DNA of 64,000 nucleotides from positions 1,276,840 to 1,340,839 of the forward strand of contig NZ_JACHFM010000002.1 of assembly GCF_014201905.1 (NCBI RefSeq), in the 5' to 3' direction. The position numbers and the translations under genes were made by a program. The notes under the pieces were generated by a model. That model was not told where the DNA came from and searched no databases. It saw nothing but the letters and a program-made list of their open reading frames with translations. The stretch is from Amaricoccus macauensis (GTDB taxonomy: Bacteria; Pseudomonadota; Alphaproteobacteria; Rhodobacterales; Rhodobacteraceae). This document shows positions 8,389-17,035 of the stretch, in pieces (the stretch's first letter is position 1; the number at the start of each line of letters is the position of its first letter).

Positions 8389-9246
8389 ATGCGGAGACAA
8401 CTCCTCGGTGCAATCGCCATGGCGACCGTTTCGGGGCTTTCGCTTGCGGCGGCCGCCCTCGCGGCTGACGAAGACCCCAAGCTTGTGGTCAACGGTGAGA
8501 TCGAAATGATCACCCGTGCTCCGGCACCGGAGCATGTGCCGAACTTCAGTGAAGTGACGTCGGGCTGGCTCTACCGCACTGAGGAGACGCAGGCATTGCA
8601 GATGGATGACTTCGAGAATCCAGGCATGCTGAACGTCGAGCAGGCAATTGCGGACTTCAATGCCCCCGCCGGTCCGGAGGGACAGTCCTGTTCCACCTGC
8701 CACGAGTCTCCCGACGTCCTGCGCGGCGTCCGGGCCACTTACCCGAAGTGGGATGAGGAGCACAAAGAGGTCCAGACCGTCGAGATGCAGGTCAACGAAT
8801 GCGTCACCGAGCGCATGAAGGCGGAGCCCTGGGACTACGACGGCGCGCGCATGGTCAACATGTCGGCGCTGATCGCGTCCGTCTCCCGCGGGATGCCCGT
8901 CAACGTCGCAATCGACGGACCCGTGGCGCCGACGTGGGAGAAGGGCAAGGAACTCTACTACACGCGTTTCGGGCAGCTCGAACTGTCCTGCGCCAACTGC
9001 CATGAAGACCACTATGGCGACATGATCCGCGCCGACCACCTGAGCCAGGGTCAGATCAACGGCTTCCCCGCCTACCGGCTGCAGAACGCCGGGCTGGTCT
9101 CGGTACACAACCGCTTCAAGGGCTGCGTCCGCGACACCCGCGCCGAGACTTTCGCCGTCGGCAGCCCCGAGTTCGTTGCGATCGAACTCTACCTTGCCAG
9201 CCGCGGGAACGGACTTTCGGTCGAAGGGCCTTCCGTCCGGCACTGA
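8389..9246 (+). CDS. soxA: SoxA, dihaem cytochrome c subunit of SoxAX
   Basis: A 285-residue periplasmic cytochrome with a signal peptide ending near AALAAD. It keeps both haem sites, CSTCH (near residue 104) and CANCH (near residue 203), so it is the dihaem form. FKGCVRDTRAE holds the conserved cysteine that ligates the active-site haem and becomes persulfurated in the family. SoxAX starts the pathway by attaching thiosulfate to SoxY. A strong site (GGGAGG) precedes the ATG. Confidence 0.94.
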   Translation: MRRQLLGAIAMATVSGLSLAAAALAADEDPKLVVNGEIEMITRAPAPEHVPNFSEVTSGWLYRTEETQALQMDDFENPGMLNVEQAIADFNAPAGPEGQSCSTCHESPDVLRGVRATYPKWDEEHKEVQTVEMQVNECVTERMKAEPWDYDGARMVNMSALIASVSRGMPVNVAIDGPVAPTWEKGKELYYTRFGQLELSCANCHEDHYGDMIRADHLSQGQINGFPAYRLQNAGLVSVHNRFKGCVRDTRAETFAVGSPEFVAIELYLASRGNGLSVEGPSVRH

Positions 9247-9254
9247 ATGCTGCA

Positions 9255-9283
9255 GCTTCGCGGAGCGTAACGCCCCGCGAAGC
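9255..9283 (+). promoter_or_regulatory. Strong stem-loop between soxA and soxB
   Basis: GCTTCGCGG at 9255-9263 pairs perfectly with CCGCGAAGC at 9275-9283; the loop can pair further through GCG/CGC. There is no T tract after it, so it is not a typical intrinsic terminator. It may set the ratio of upstream to downstream transcripts by protecting the soxXYZA 3' end or by attenuation (inference). Confidence 0.6.
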
Positions 9284-9299
9284 CCTGTTCCGCAATTAC

Positions 9300-9319
9300 G
9301 CATTCACAGATATGAATGC
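9300..9319. promoter_or_regulatory. Inverted repeat GCATTC-N8-GAATGC before soxB
   Basis: A perfect 6-base inverted repeat with an 8-base AT-rich spacer, ending 23 bases before the soxB start. Related half-sites occur before soxX, and GAAT boxes lie between soxS and soxV. It is the best-formed candidate SoxR operator in the cluster and suggests a second promoter inside the sox unit. Confidence 0.5.
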
Positions 9320-9342
9320 TTAAGTTTGAGGGCTGCCTCGCA

Positions 9343-11034
9343 ATGATATCGAGACGCCATTTTCTTCAGGCCGGGCTGGCGACATCCGCTCTCTACGGCG
9401 CGTCGAGCTTCGGAAGCTGGTCGCGTCTCGCCGCCCAGCAGCGCCTGACCCAGAGTGACCTGATCGGGACCTCCGGCCCCGGTACCCTCACGGTCATTCA
9501 CGTCACGGATATCCACGCCCAGACCGTCCCGCTCTGGTTCCGCGAGCCGGAGGTCAACCTTGGCGTCGGCGACGCTGTTGGCAGGCCACCGCATCTGACG
9601 GGCGCAGCATTCCGCGCAGAGTTCGGAATCGAAAAAGGGTCCGCTCTCGACTATGCGCTGACCTACGAGGACTTCGTCGCGCTCGGCCGCACCTATGGCC
9701 GGATGGGCGGGCTCGATCGCATCGCCACGGTGGTCAAGGCCATCCGCGCAGAGCGGCCCGACGCGCTCCTCCTCGACGGCGGCGACACCTGGCAGGGCTC
9801 GCTCCCGGCGCTGAAGACCCAGGGCGCGGACATGGTGAAGCTCTTCCGCGCGCTCGGCACCAACGCGATGACCTCGCACTTCGAGTTCACGCTTGGCATC
9901 GACCGGGTGACGGAGATCGTCGAGAACGAGCTCGGCTTCCCGTTCCTGGCCGCGAACGCCTACGATACGACCTGGGACGAACCGGCCTACCCGGCATTCG
10001 AGCTTTTCGAGCGCGCCGGCACCAAGGTCGCGGTCATCGGGCAGGCCTTCCCGTACCTGCCGATCGCCAATCCGAAGTGGCTCTTCCCCGACCTCAGCTT
10101 CGGGATCCGCAAGGACCGTCTGGCAAGCGTCGTCGACGAGGTGCGCGCCGGGGGCGCCGAGGTCGTCATCCTCCTGTCCCACAACGGCTTCGACGTGGAC
10201 CGCAAGATCGCCGCGGACGTCCCCGGCATCGACGTGATCCTGACCGGCCACACCCATGACGCCATCCCCGAGCCGGTGCAGGTCGGACAGACCTTCCTGA
10301 TCGCCTCCGGCTCGCACGGCAAGTTCGTGAGCCGCGTCGACATCGACGTTGACGGCGGGGCCATGAAGGGGCTGACCCACCGCCTCATCCCGATCTTCTC
10401 GGATGTGATCGCCCCCGATCCGGAGATGGCGGCACTGGTCGAGGAGACGCGTGCGCCCTTCAAGGCCGAGATGTCCGAAGTGCTCGGCAAGGCCGACGGG
10501 CTCCTCTATCGGCGCGGGAACTTCAATGGCACCTGGGACGATCTGATCTGCGATGCGCTTCTGACCGAGCGCGACGCCGAGATCGCGCTCTCTCCCGGTT
10601 TCCGCTGGGGCTCCAGCGTGATGCCGGGCGAGGATATCACCCGCGAGCACGTCTTCAACGCCACCGCGATGAGCTATCCGCAGGCCTATCGCACCGAAAT
10701 GACCGGCGAGACCCTGAAGACGGTGCTCGAGGATGTCGCCGACAATCTCTTCAATCAGGATCCGTACTACCAGCAGGGCGGGGACATGGTCCGCGTCGGC
10801 GGCATGGGCTACCGCATCGATATTCACGCAAAGATCGGTGCGCGGCTCAGCGACATGACGCTTCTCTCGACAGGTGAAGCGATCGATCCCACCCGCTCCT
10901 ACGTCGTCGCCGGCTGGGCCAGCGTCAACGAAGGGACCGAGGGCCCGCCGATCTGGGACGTCGTCGAAGCACACATTCGAAACAAGGGCACGGTCAGCCC
11001 CTCGCCCAACACCAGCGTCGTTGTCGCTGGCTGA
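9343..11034 (+). CDS. soxB: SoxB, di-manganese thiosulfohydrolase
   Basis: A 563-residue protein of the 5'-nucleotidase-like metallophosphatase fold that removes the sulfonate group from SoxY-bound thiosulfate as sulfate. The start at 9343 (GAGGG upstream) gives a Tat signal, ISRRHFLQAG. Metal-site motifs are visible: HVTDIHAQ (near residue 59), GGDTWQG (near 146), LSHNGFDVD (near 277) and TGHTHDA (near 300). The stretch usually written GHWEF in SoxB reads SHFEF here (near residue 177). The reading frame can be extended 9 codons upstream, but that would overlap the inverted repeat and bury the signal. Confidence 0.95.
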   Translation: MISRRHFLQAGLATSALYGASSFGSWSRLAAQQRLTQSDLIGTSGPGTLTVIHVTDIHAQTVPLWFREPEVNLGVGDAVGRPPHLTGAAFRAEFGIEKGSALDYALTYEDFVALGRTYGRMGGLDRIATVVKAIRAERPDALLLDGGDTWQGSLPALKTQGADMVKLFRALGTNAMTSHFEFTLGIDRVTEIVENELGFPFLAANAYDTTWDEPAYPAFELFERAGTKVAVIGQAFPYLPIANPKWLFPDLSFGIRKDRLASVVDEVRAGGAEVVILLSHNGFDVDRKIAADVPGIDVILTGHTHDAIPEPVQVGQTFLIASGSHGKFVSRVDIDVDGGAMKGLTHRLIPIFSDVIAPDPEMAALVEETRAPFKAEMSEVLGKADGLLYRRGNFNGTWDDLICDALLTERDAEIALSPGFRWGSSVMPGEDITREHVFNATAMSYPQAYRTEMTGETLKTVLEDVADNLFNQDPYYQQGGDMVRVGGMGYRIDIHAKIGARLSDMTLLSTGEAIDPTRSYVVAGWASVNEGTEGPPIWDVVEAHIRNKGTVSPSPNTSVVVAG

Positions 11035-11060
11035 CCTGCGAGCTCAAGGAGACCTTCGCG

Positions 11061-12326
11061 ATGAGCGATGACATGCCTCGCCCCTCCCGTCGCCAGCTCC
11101 TGACCGCCGCGCTCGTCGCCGGAGGCGGGATGGCGGCCGGCAGGGCCATGGCGCAGGGGTCGCCAGACCCCGCAATCACCGAGGTGCAGCCCTGGAGGCG
11201 CTACCTCGGCGACGGAGTGGATGCGCGACCCTACGGCCATCCCTCGCCGTTCGAGAGCCACGTGGTGCGGCGCAATGTGCCATGGCTGACGGCCGACACC
11301 ATTTCCTCGATCAACTTCACGCCGCTGCATGAGCTCGACGGCATCATCACCCCGAATGGCCTCTGCTTCGAGCGCCACCACGGCGGCCTCGCCGAGATCG
11401 ACCCAAGCGCGCACCGCCTGATGATCCATGGCCTGGCGGATCGTCCGCTGGTCCTGACGATGCAGGATCTCATGCGCTTCCCGCGTGAGAACCGCGTCTA
11501 CTTCCTGGAATGCGCCGCGAACTCCGGCATGGAATGGGCGGGCGCCCAGCTCAACGGCTGTCAGTACACCCACGGCATGATCCACAACGTCATGTACACC
11601 GGCGTGCCGCTGCGCCTCCTCCTCAAGGAGGCCGGCGTCAGGAGCTCCGGGACCTGGATCCTGGCGGAGGGTGCTGACGCATCCGGCATGACCCGCTCGA
11701 TCCCGATCGAGAAGGCGATGGACGACGTGCTCGTCGCCTTCGCGATGAATGGCGAGGCACTTCGCCCGGAACAGGGCTATCCGCTGCGCCTCGTGGTCCC
11801 CGGTTGGGAAGGCAACATGTGGATCAAATGGCTGCGCCGGATCGAGGTCGGCGACCAGCCCTGGTACCAGCGGGAGGAGACGTCAAAGTATACCGACCTT
11901 CTCCCGAGCGGGCTTGCGCGCAAGTTCACCTTCGAGATGGACGCGAAGTCGGTCATCACCAGCCCCTCACCTCAGGCGCCCATCCAGACCGGACCCGGTC
12001 CGGTCGTGCTGACCGGCATCGCATGGTCCGGCCGAGGTACGATCCCCCGCGTCGACGTCACCATCGACGGCGGCATCACGTGGGTGAAGGCGCGGATGTC
12101 CGGCCCGAGCCTGGACAAGTCGATCCACCGTTTCTACCACGATTTCGAGTGGGACGGCCGGCCGATGCTGCTGCAGAGCCGCGCGCACGACTCGACCGGA
12201 TACGTGCAGCCGACCAAGCAGATGCTGCGCGCGATACGTGGCGAGAACTCGATCTATCACAACAATGGCATCCAGACCTGGGCGGTCGATGAAGCCGGGA
12301 GGGCTGAGAATGTCGAGATTTCGTAA
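11061..12326 (+). CDS. soxC: SoxC, molybdenum sulfite/sulfane dehydrogenase subunit
   Basis: A 421-residue sulfite-oxidase-family protein with a Tat-type signal (SRRQLLTAALVAGG). The molybdenum-ligating cysteine is in FLECAANSGME (near residue 150). The C-terminal dimerisation domain typical of the family follows. With SoxD it oxidises the outer sulfur on SoxY, allowing complete oxidation of thiosulfate to sulfate without sulfur globules. AAGGAGA precedes the start; its end overlaps soxD by 17 bases. Confidence 0.95.
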   Translation: MSDDMPRPSRRQLLTAALVAGGGMAAGRAMAQGSPDPAITEVQPWRRYLGDGVDARPYGHPSPFESHVVRRNVPWLTADTISSINFTPLHELDGIITPNGLCFERHHGGLAEIDPSAHRLMIHGLADRPLVLTMQDLMRFPRENRVYFLECAANSGMEWAGAQLNGCQYTHGMIHNVMYTGVPLRLLLKEAGVRSSGTWILAEGADASGMTRSIPIEKAMDDVLVAFAMNGEALRPEQGYPLRLVVPGWEGNMWIKWLRRIEVGDQPWYQREETSKYTDLLPSGLARKFTFEMDAKSVITSPSPQAPIQTGPGPVVLTGIAWSGRGTIPRVDVTIDGGITWVKARMSGPSLDKSIHRFYHDFEWDGRPMLLQSRAHDSTGYVQPTKQMLRAIRGENSIYHNNGIQTWAVDEAGRAENVEIS

Positions 12327-13110
12327 GCTGCTTCTTCCGGTCCTTTCCCCCGTTCTCTGCGGGGCTGGCCTCGTGGTGGCCGCTTCCGGCGTGGCCGGCT
12401 TCGGACTGGTCACCCGCGCGGAGGCCGAGGCGGTCGCCGCGCCTGAGGGTGACTCCGCTGTCACCGCCGCGGCTTCGAGCGGCGCCGCCGTGGTCGGTCG
12501 CGAGGGTGGGTACGGGCTGGGCCGCGCAGCTCTCCCCGAAGAGATCGCCGCATGGGATACCGACATCCGTCCGGACGGGGTCGGCCTGCCCGAAGGCTCC
12601 GGCGACGTGGCAAGTGGCGAAGAGACGTTCGTCGAGAAATGCGCCGTGTGCCACGGCGACTTCGGCGAGGCTGTCGACCGCTGGCCGCAGCTGGCCGGCG
12701 GCTTCGGGTCGCTGACCCACGCCGACCCGGTCAAGACCATCGGTTCCTTCTGGCCCTACCTCTCGACGGTCTGGGACTACGTCCACCGCGCCATGCCCTT
12801 CGGCGACGCCCAGTCGCTCACCAATGACGAGGTCTACGGGATCACGGCGTACCTTCTGTATCTCAATGATCAGGTGGACGACGATTTCGTGCTCTCCAAG
12901 GCGAACTTCACCGAAGTGGTGATGCCGAATGCCGAAGGCTTCTTCCTGGACGACCGCGCGACGGCCGAACTCCCGCAGTTTTCGGCAGAAGTCTGCATGG
13001 AGAACTGCAAGCCATCGGTCGAGATCACCAAGCGCGCCGCAGTCATCGACGTGACGCCGGGCGATTCCAGCGACGACGGGGGCGCCGAGCAGGCAGACCC
13101 GGCAAAATGA
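12310..13110 (+). CDS. soxD: SoxD, cytochrome c subunit of sulfane dehydrogenase (short, monohaem)
   Basis: A 266-residue cytochrome with an N-terminal hydrophobic signal or anchor and one haem site, CAVCHGD (near residue 110). It takes electrons from SoxC. Well-studied SoxD from Paracoccus is about 380 residues with two haem domains, so this is the short one-haem form. The C-terminal part keeps a CMENCKP pair and ends in an acidic tail. I prefer the ATG at 12310 inside the end of soxC; an ATG at 12289 is possible. It is the last sox gene; soxE, F, G and H do not follow. Confidence 0.88.
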   Translation: MSRFRKLLLPVLSPVLCGAGLVVAASGVAGFGLVTRAEAEAVAAPEGDSAVTAAASSGAAVVGREGGYGLGRAALPEEIAAWDTDIRPDGVGLPEGSGDVASGEETFVEKCAVCHGDFGEAVDRWPQLAGGFGSLTHADPVKTIGSFWPYLSTVWDYVHRAMPFGDAQSLTNDEVYGITAYLLYLNDQVDDDFVLSKANFTEVVMPNAEGFFLDDRATAELPQFSAEVCMENCKPSVEITKRAAVIDVTPGDSSDDGGAEQADPAK

Positions 13111-13508
13111 TGCTCTGGCGGCGCTCCAAGCGGCTCCCCGAGGGTAGCTGACACACGGTGGCCTCAAATCCGGCGAAGACAATGATGGTGCCATCGCCTA
13201 TTTCCGGTCGCAGGGAGATTGACGATGCGCCTGGTCCCGCTCCTGCCGCGTCCGTCCTCCCGGCGGCGGCCGGGGCGGGACGGTTCGAGCCCTGCCCGGG
13301 CCACCGTTGCTCCGCTGTCCTACGAAACCCTGGAGAGAACATGATGCGTGCACTCGCGGTCCTTGCCTTCCGTTGCATTGCAAGGCAACCTTAGTCCAAT
13401 ATCACGAACAGGATAGCAGATTCCCTGCCTGTCCTCACTCAACATAAGTAACGGGATTCCCGTGACCGGACGCTTGTCGCCCGTTCAGACGATGCGGATG
13501 GCGTCGCC
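13111..13508. other. Gap between soxD and the SrfABC-type array
   Basis: No convincing gene. A 39-codon frame starting at ATG 13225 ends in ATGATG at 13342, and a second short frame from there (MMRALAVLAF...) begins like a signal peptide but stops after 17 codons at 13393. This may be the scar of a lost gene after soxD. An inverted repeat (CCTTGC 13361-13366 with GCAAGG 13380-13385) and an AT-richer stretch at 13390-13450 precede the next gene and may hold its promoter. Nothing here can be named. Confidence 0.4.
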
Positions 13509-14534
13509 ATGATTCGCACTGTGCTGTGGGCTCTGTTCTTCTGTTTGGTCTTCGCTGGCGGGGCGCTGCTGCTCCCTGCCTGCGGACTGCGACCTTGGGG
13601 TATCGACGCTTGCCAGACGCCGGCGCCGCCCAGCCCGATTTCTCTCGCGGCCGAGCGCCAGGCGGAGCTCCTGGAGATCCGCAACGATCTGCTTGCGACC
13701 GCCAATCTCGCGCCGCAGTGCCGGATAGAGGAGGCCTCCATTCCGGAACCGTCCGAACCGGAACAGACGGCCGACTGCCAGCCGCCGCGGTCCGCGGAAG
13801 TGCTGATACTGGTCGATGTGTCGATGAGCATGCGTTGGGACTTCGACGCTGATCCCGCTCTTCTCGCCAAGATGCGCGACACACCTCCCGGTACCGGTCA
13901 GGGCGGGCTGGCCGGCATGTTCGCCGACATGGCGCGACAGATGGAGTATGACGCCGCGAGGACGCAGCTCGACAACGGACCCGGCATCGACCGCATCGAC
14001 CTCGCCCGCAGCGCCTTGGTGGACCTTGGCCGTTCGGTGCCGGCGGACGTGGAGCTCAATCTCCTCAGCTTCGCCGAATGCGGACGCCCACCGCAACAGG
14101 AGGGCAGATTTGGATCCGCCAGCCGAGATGGCTACGAATCCGCCGTTCGCGGGCTGGGCCTCCGCGGAAACACGGCGCTCGCGGAAGCGATCGGTGCCGT
14201 GCCCAACCTCACACAGGGCGGGCGAGCGTCAGACCAGCCAGTGAACGTCGTGATCCTGTCGGACGGGGAGGACAATTGCAGCGGCGACCCTTGCGCTGCC
14301 GCAAGGGCGCTCAAGGCCAACCTGCCCTATGCCAGCGTCAGCGTGATTTCGATGGCGGAGGCGGCAAACGCCAACGCCTGCATCGCCGACGGTGCCGACG
14401 GCAGCTTCTTCCGCATAACCGACATCGAGGACCTCACCCGACGGCTGCGTCAGGCGAGCGGGCTCCTGTCGGCGGAAGAGTGCGCTGCTCTGCCCGCATC
14501 CGAAGGCCCCGAGGGGAAGGATTCTAATCGATGA
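13509..14534 (+). CDS. Membrane-anchored VWA-domain protein
   Basis: A 341-residue protein: N-terminal helix (residues 3-22), then a short Cys-containing juxtamembrane stretch with a coil ending in APQCRIE, then a von Willebrand A domain (about 97-300). The metal-ion site is complete: DVSMS (near 103), the threonine in GNTALAEAI and the aspartate in LSDGEDN. VWA domains bind partner proteins through a metal ion, so this probably presents a periplasmic adhesion or scaffold surface. It opens the long array and overlaps the protease gene by 4 bases. The juxtamembrane module is shared with the protease and the SrfA-like protein. Confidence 0.8.
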   Translation: MIRTVLWALFFCLVFAGGALLLPACGLRPWGIDACQTPAPPSPISLAAERQAELLEIRNDLLATANLAPQCRIEEASIPEPSEPEQTADCQPPRSAEVLILVDVSMSMRWDFDADPALLAKMRDTPPGTGQGGLAGMFADMARQMEYDAARTQLDNGPGIDRIDLARSALVDLGRSVPADVELNLLSFAECGRPPQQEGRFGSASRDGYESAVRGLGLRGNTALAEAIGAVPNLTQGGRASDQPVNVVILSDGEDNCSGDPCAAARALKANLPYASVSVISMAEAANANACIADGADGSFFRITDIEDLTRRLRQASGLLSAEECAALPASEGPEGKDSNR

Positions 14535-15652
14535 CCACTCTCCCCCCCTCCCCGCCACCGCCGCCGCCCGGGCGGCCCTGGCTGGCACCTGCGATCGCCA
14601 GCGCCATCGCGGCCGTCGGTCTCCTTGCCCTGCTGATCCCCGGGGTGCTCCGCTTCCCCATGGCCGCCGTGCCGGAGGAGCCGGTCGCGCTCGCCGCGCT
14701 CGAGGAGGGCAATCGCACGCTGGAGTCCGAAATCGCGAGGCTCCGTGGCGCGACCGACGGTGGCGTCTGCGTCTATGACGGCGGGTTCTACCCCTCGTCG
14801 GTCCAGGAAGCCGTCGGCCCACCGGCAGCCGACTCCCGCCTCGATCTTCTGCCACCCCCGCCCGCCACGCTGCGCCCGACGCCCGATGCGCTGCCGCCGG
14901 CCGACGCCAAGGGCAGCGACCAGCAGGGGGATTCCCTTGGCTTCGACGGCACAATTGACGAACTGCTGAAGCGCAGCAGCGTGCTGATCCTGCGCCCGGA
15001 AGGGGACAGCCTCGGTTCGGGTACCGGCCTCTTCGTCACGAACGACACGATCCTGACCAATTCCCATGTGGTCGGCGAGGCGGACGAAGTTCTCGTGACC
15101 AACGAACTGATCGGCGAGGCACTTCCGGGAAAGGTGCTCGTCCGGACCGGCTTCGGCGACGCCGCAGGCTCGGGGACCGACTTCGCTCTCGTCCGCGTTC
15201 CCGCGGCCGTCGAGACGGCGCTGCCCCTGAGCTTCGCCCCCGCTCAACGCACTCAGCAGGTCTATGCGAGCGGCTACCCGACCTTCTTCGTCGAGGCCGA
15301 GGTGGCCGCCTACGCCCAGGCCATCACCGGCGGCACGCCAGCTCCCCCGCCGGCGGGAGTCGTGACGAACGGTATCGTCACCACGGTCCAGGATGCCAGC
15401 GACGTCACCCATGTGCTCCATACCGCGGGCCTCTCGCCCGGCAACAGCGGCGGCCCACTGGTCGATCTCTGTGGTCGTGTCGTCGGCATCAACACGTTCA
15501 TCACCCAGTCGAACGACGAGCAGTTCGTGCACGGCGACTATGCGCTGTCGAGCGAGGACATCGTGGCCTTCCTCCAGGCAAACGGCCTCGCACCCCAGAT
15601 GTCGGCCGACGCCTGCGCCCCGGAGCGCGTCGCGGCCTCCGCCGGAAAGTAG
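14531..15652 (+). CDS. Membrane-anchored trypsin-like serine protease
   Basis: A 373-residue protein. A short Pro-rich cytoplasmic tail (PPSPPPPPPG) precedes one helix (about 18-40), a coil containing EEGNRTLESEIARLRG and a linker. The protease domain follows with a full triad: His in LTNSHVVG (near 178), Asp in TDFALVRV (near 217) and Ser in GNSGGPLV (near 306). No PDZ domain is visible, unlike DegP/DegS. It should cut a periplasmic target, perhaps within the same complex. The start overlaps the VWA gene by 4 bases; the next gene begins 10 bases after it. Confidence 0.85.
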   Translation: MTTLPPSPPPPPPGRPWLAPAIASAIAAVGLLALLIPGVLRFPMAAVPEEPVALAALEEGNRTLESEIARLRGATDGGVCVYDGGFYPSSVQEAVGPPAADSRLDLLPPPPATLRPTPDALPPADAKGSDQQGDSLGFDGTIDELLKRSSVLILRPEGDSLGSGTGLFVTNDTILTNSHVVGEADEVLVTNELIGEALPGKVLVRTGFGDAAGSGTDFALVRVPAAVETALPLSFAPAQRTQQVYASGYPTFFVEAEVAAYAQAITGGTPAPPPAGVVTNGIVTTVQDASDVTHVLHTAGLSPGNSGGPLVDLCGRVVGINTFITQSNDEQFVHGDYALSSEDIVAFLQANGLAPQMSADACAPERVAASAGK

Positions 15653-15662
15653 GAGCCTGGTC

Positions 15663-17024
15663 ATGATGCGCCGGTTCCTCGGTGAGACGAAGCTCGACGG
15701 CTTCCGCGTCCTGAGCGTGGGACAGCACCGCGTCTACGATTCCTGGGACCAGGTCCACGCGTACCTTCTTGGCACGCTCGGCAGCTCGCACGCGGCCCTC
15801 TTTGCCGAACCGCGCACTGGCGGCGGCGTCGTCTCATGGATGGCCACGACCGAGGCCGACCCGGTTTCCGTCTCCACGCTTGCCGAGAAGGACCGGATCG
15901 CCGCGCTCGACCGCCTGCGCGGTCTGATGGACGACATCGCGGCCGACGCCGACGCCAAGGCCGCCAGTCCGAAGATGGAGGATCAGCGCTGGGCGGCGCT
16001 GCTGCAGGCCATTCTCACGGTGCCTTCGACCGTCGACATCGCGGACATCCTCTATGTGGCCGACAAGCAGCCGGTCCTGGTCCAGTGGGGCACGCGCGAT
16101 GAGAACCGCACCGCCGAGACCGGCATGCTCCGCGACAAGATCGTCACCGCGCTCGACAACACGCGCCGGGCCGTGCCACCGACGAGCGCCCCCACCCCCG
16201 CAAGCGTGGCGCCTCCAGCTAGCGTCGCGTCCCTGCCTCCCTCGCAGCACGGGATCGCCGGGATCTTGGCCCCGCTCCTCTGGCTGCTTTTCCTTGCACT
16301 GCTCGCCGCGATCTACTGGCGCCTGCTGCTCGCCTGCAGCGTCGTGCTGCCAGGCAGCGCGTTCGGCATCTGCGAGGCACCCGCGCTCGCGCAGGCCGCC
16401 GCCGTCGGGCAGCGCGCCGACCTCGAACGCCATCTCGACGCCCTCCGCAGTCAGATCGCACATGCCCCGCAATGCCGGATCGAGACTGCCATGGCACCCG
16501 CACAGCCTGACTTGGCGCCGACGGTGACACCCGTCCCTTCGCGGCCCGACCCTGCACAGACGCCGATACCCGCTCCCGAGCGGACCGACCTCGACAGCGC
16601 GCGCGAGCGCGCCGGTGGCAAGGTGGGTGACGTCACGATCACGCTTCTCTGGAACGGCCACTCCGACCTCGACCTCCAGATCACCTGCCCCGACAACCAG
16701 ACCCTCTCCAGCTGGAGGCCGCTGGCCTGCGGCGGCGAAGTCGATGTCGACGCCAACCGCTGCAACGCGCGCGAGGGTGCGGTCTGTGTCCGCTACATGA
16801 GCACTCCCAGCCAGCGCCCCGTCGAGAACGCCTTCCTGCTCCGCGATGATGCGCTTCCCGGCAGCTACCGGGTCGATGTCCGCCACTTCGCCTCTGCCAG
16901 CGAGGCACCCGATGCCTCCGTCCCGTTCGCGATGCAGATCCGTCAGGGCGAGGACGTCCAGACCCTCCGCGGTGCGGTTGGTCCTGACGAGGTCGCGCGG
17001 ATGACCACCTTCACGCTCCAATAG
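15663..17024 (+). CDS. SrfA-like protein with C-terminal DUF2135/YfaP-type domain
   Basis: A 453-residue bitopic protein. The cytoplasmic part (1-170) resembles the SrfA family as I know it: an opening VLSVGQHRVYDS, a VSWMATTEADPV segment and LYVADKQPVLVQWGTRDE. A helix lies at about 198-222, then a Cys-coil module ending in APQCRIE. The C-terminal domain (about 319-453) has WNGHSDLDLQITCPD, CGGEVDVDAN, PVENAFL and LPGSYRVDV, the marks of DUF2135/YfaP beta-sandwich domains. It sits directly before srfB and srfC, the order of the Salmonella srfABC operon. Start chosen at the first of two ATGs after AGGAG. SrfA identity is from memory of the family. Confidence 0.62.
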   Translation: MMRRFLGETKLDGFRVLSVGQHRVYDSWDQVHAYLLGTLGSSHAALFAEPRTGGGVVSWMATTEADPVSVSTLAEKDRIAALDRLRGLMDDIAADADAKAASPKMEDQRWAALLQAILTVPSTVDIADILYVADKQPVLVQWGTRDENRTAETGMLRDKIVTALDNTRRAVPPTSAPTPASVAPPASVASLPPSQHGIAGILAPLLWLLFLALLAAIYWRLLLACSVVLPGSAFGICEAPALAQAAAVGQRADLERHLDALRSQIAHAPQCRIETAMAPAQPDLAPTVTPVPSRPDPAQTPIPAPERTDLDSARERAGGKVGDVTITLLWNGHSDLDLQITCPDNQTLSSWRPLACGGEVDVDANRCNAREGAVCVRYMSTPSQRPVENAFLLRDDALPGSYRVDVRHFASASEAPDASVPFAMQIRQGEDVQTLRGAVGPDEVARMTTFTLQ

Positions 17025-17035
17025 AGAGAACCCGC

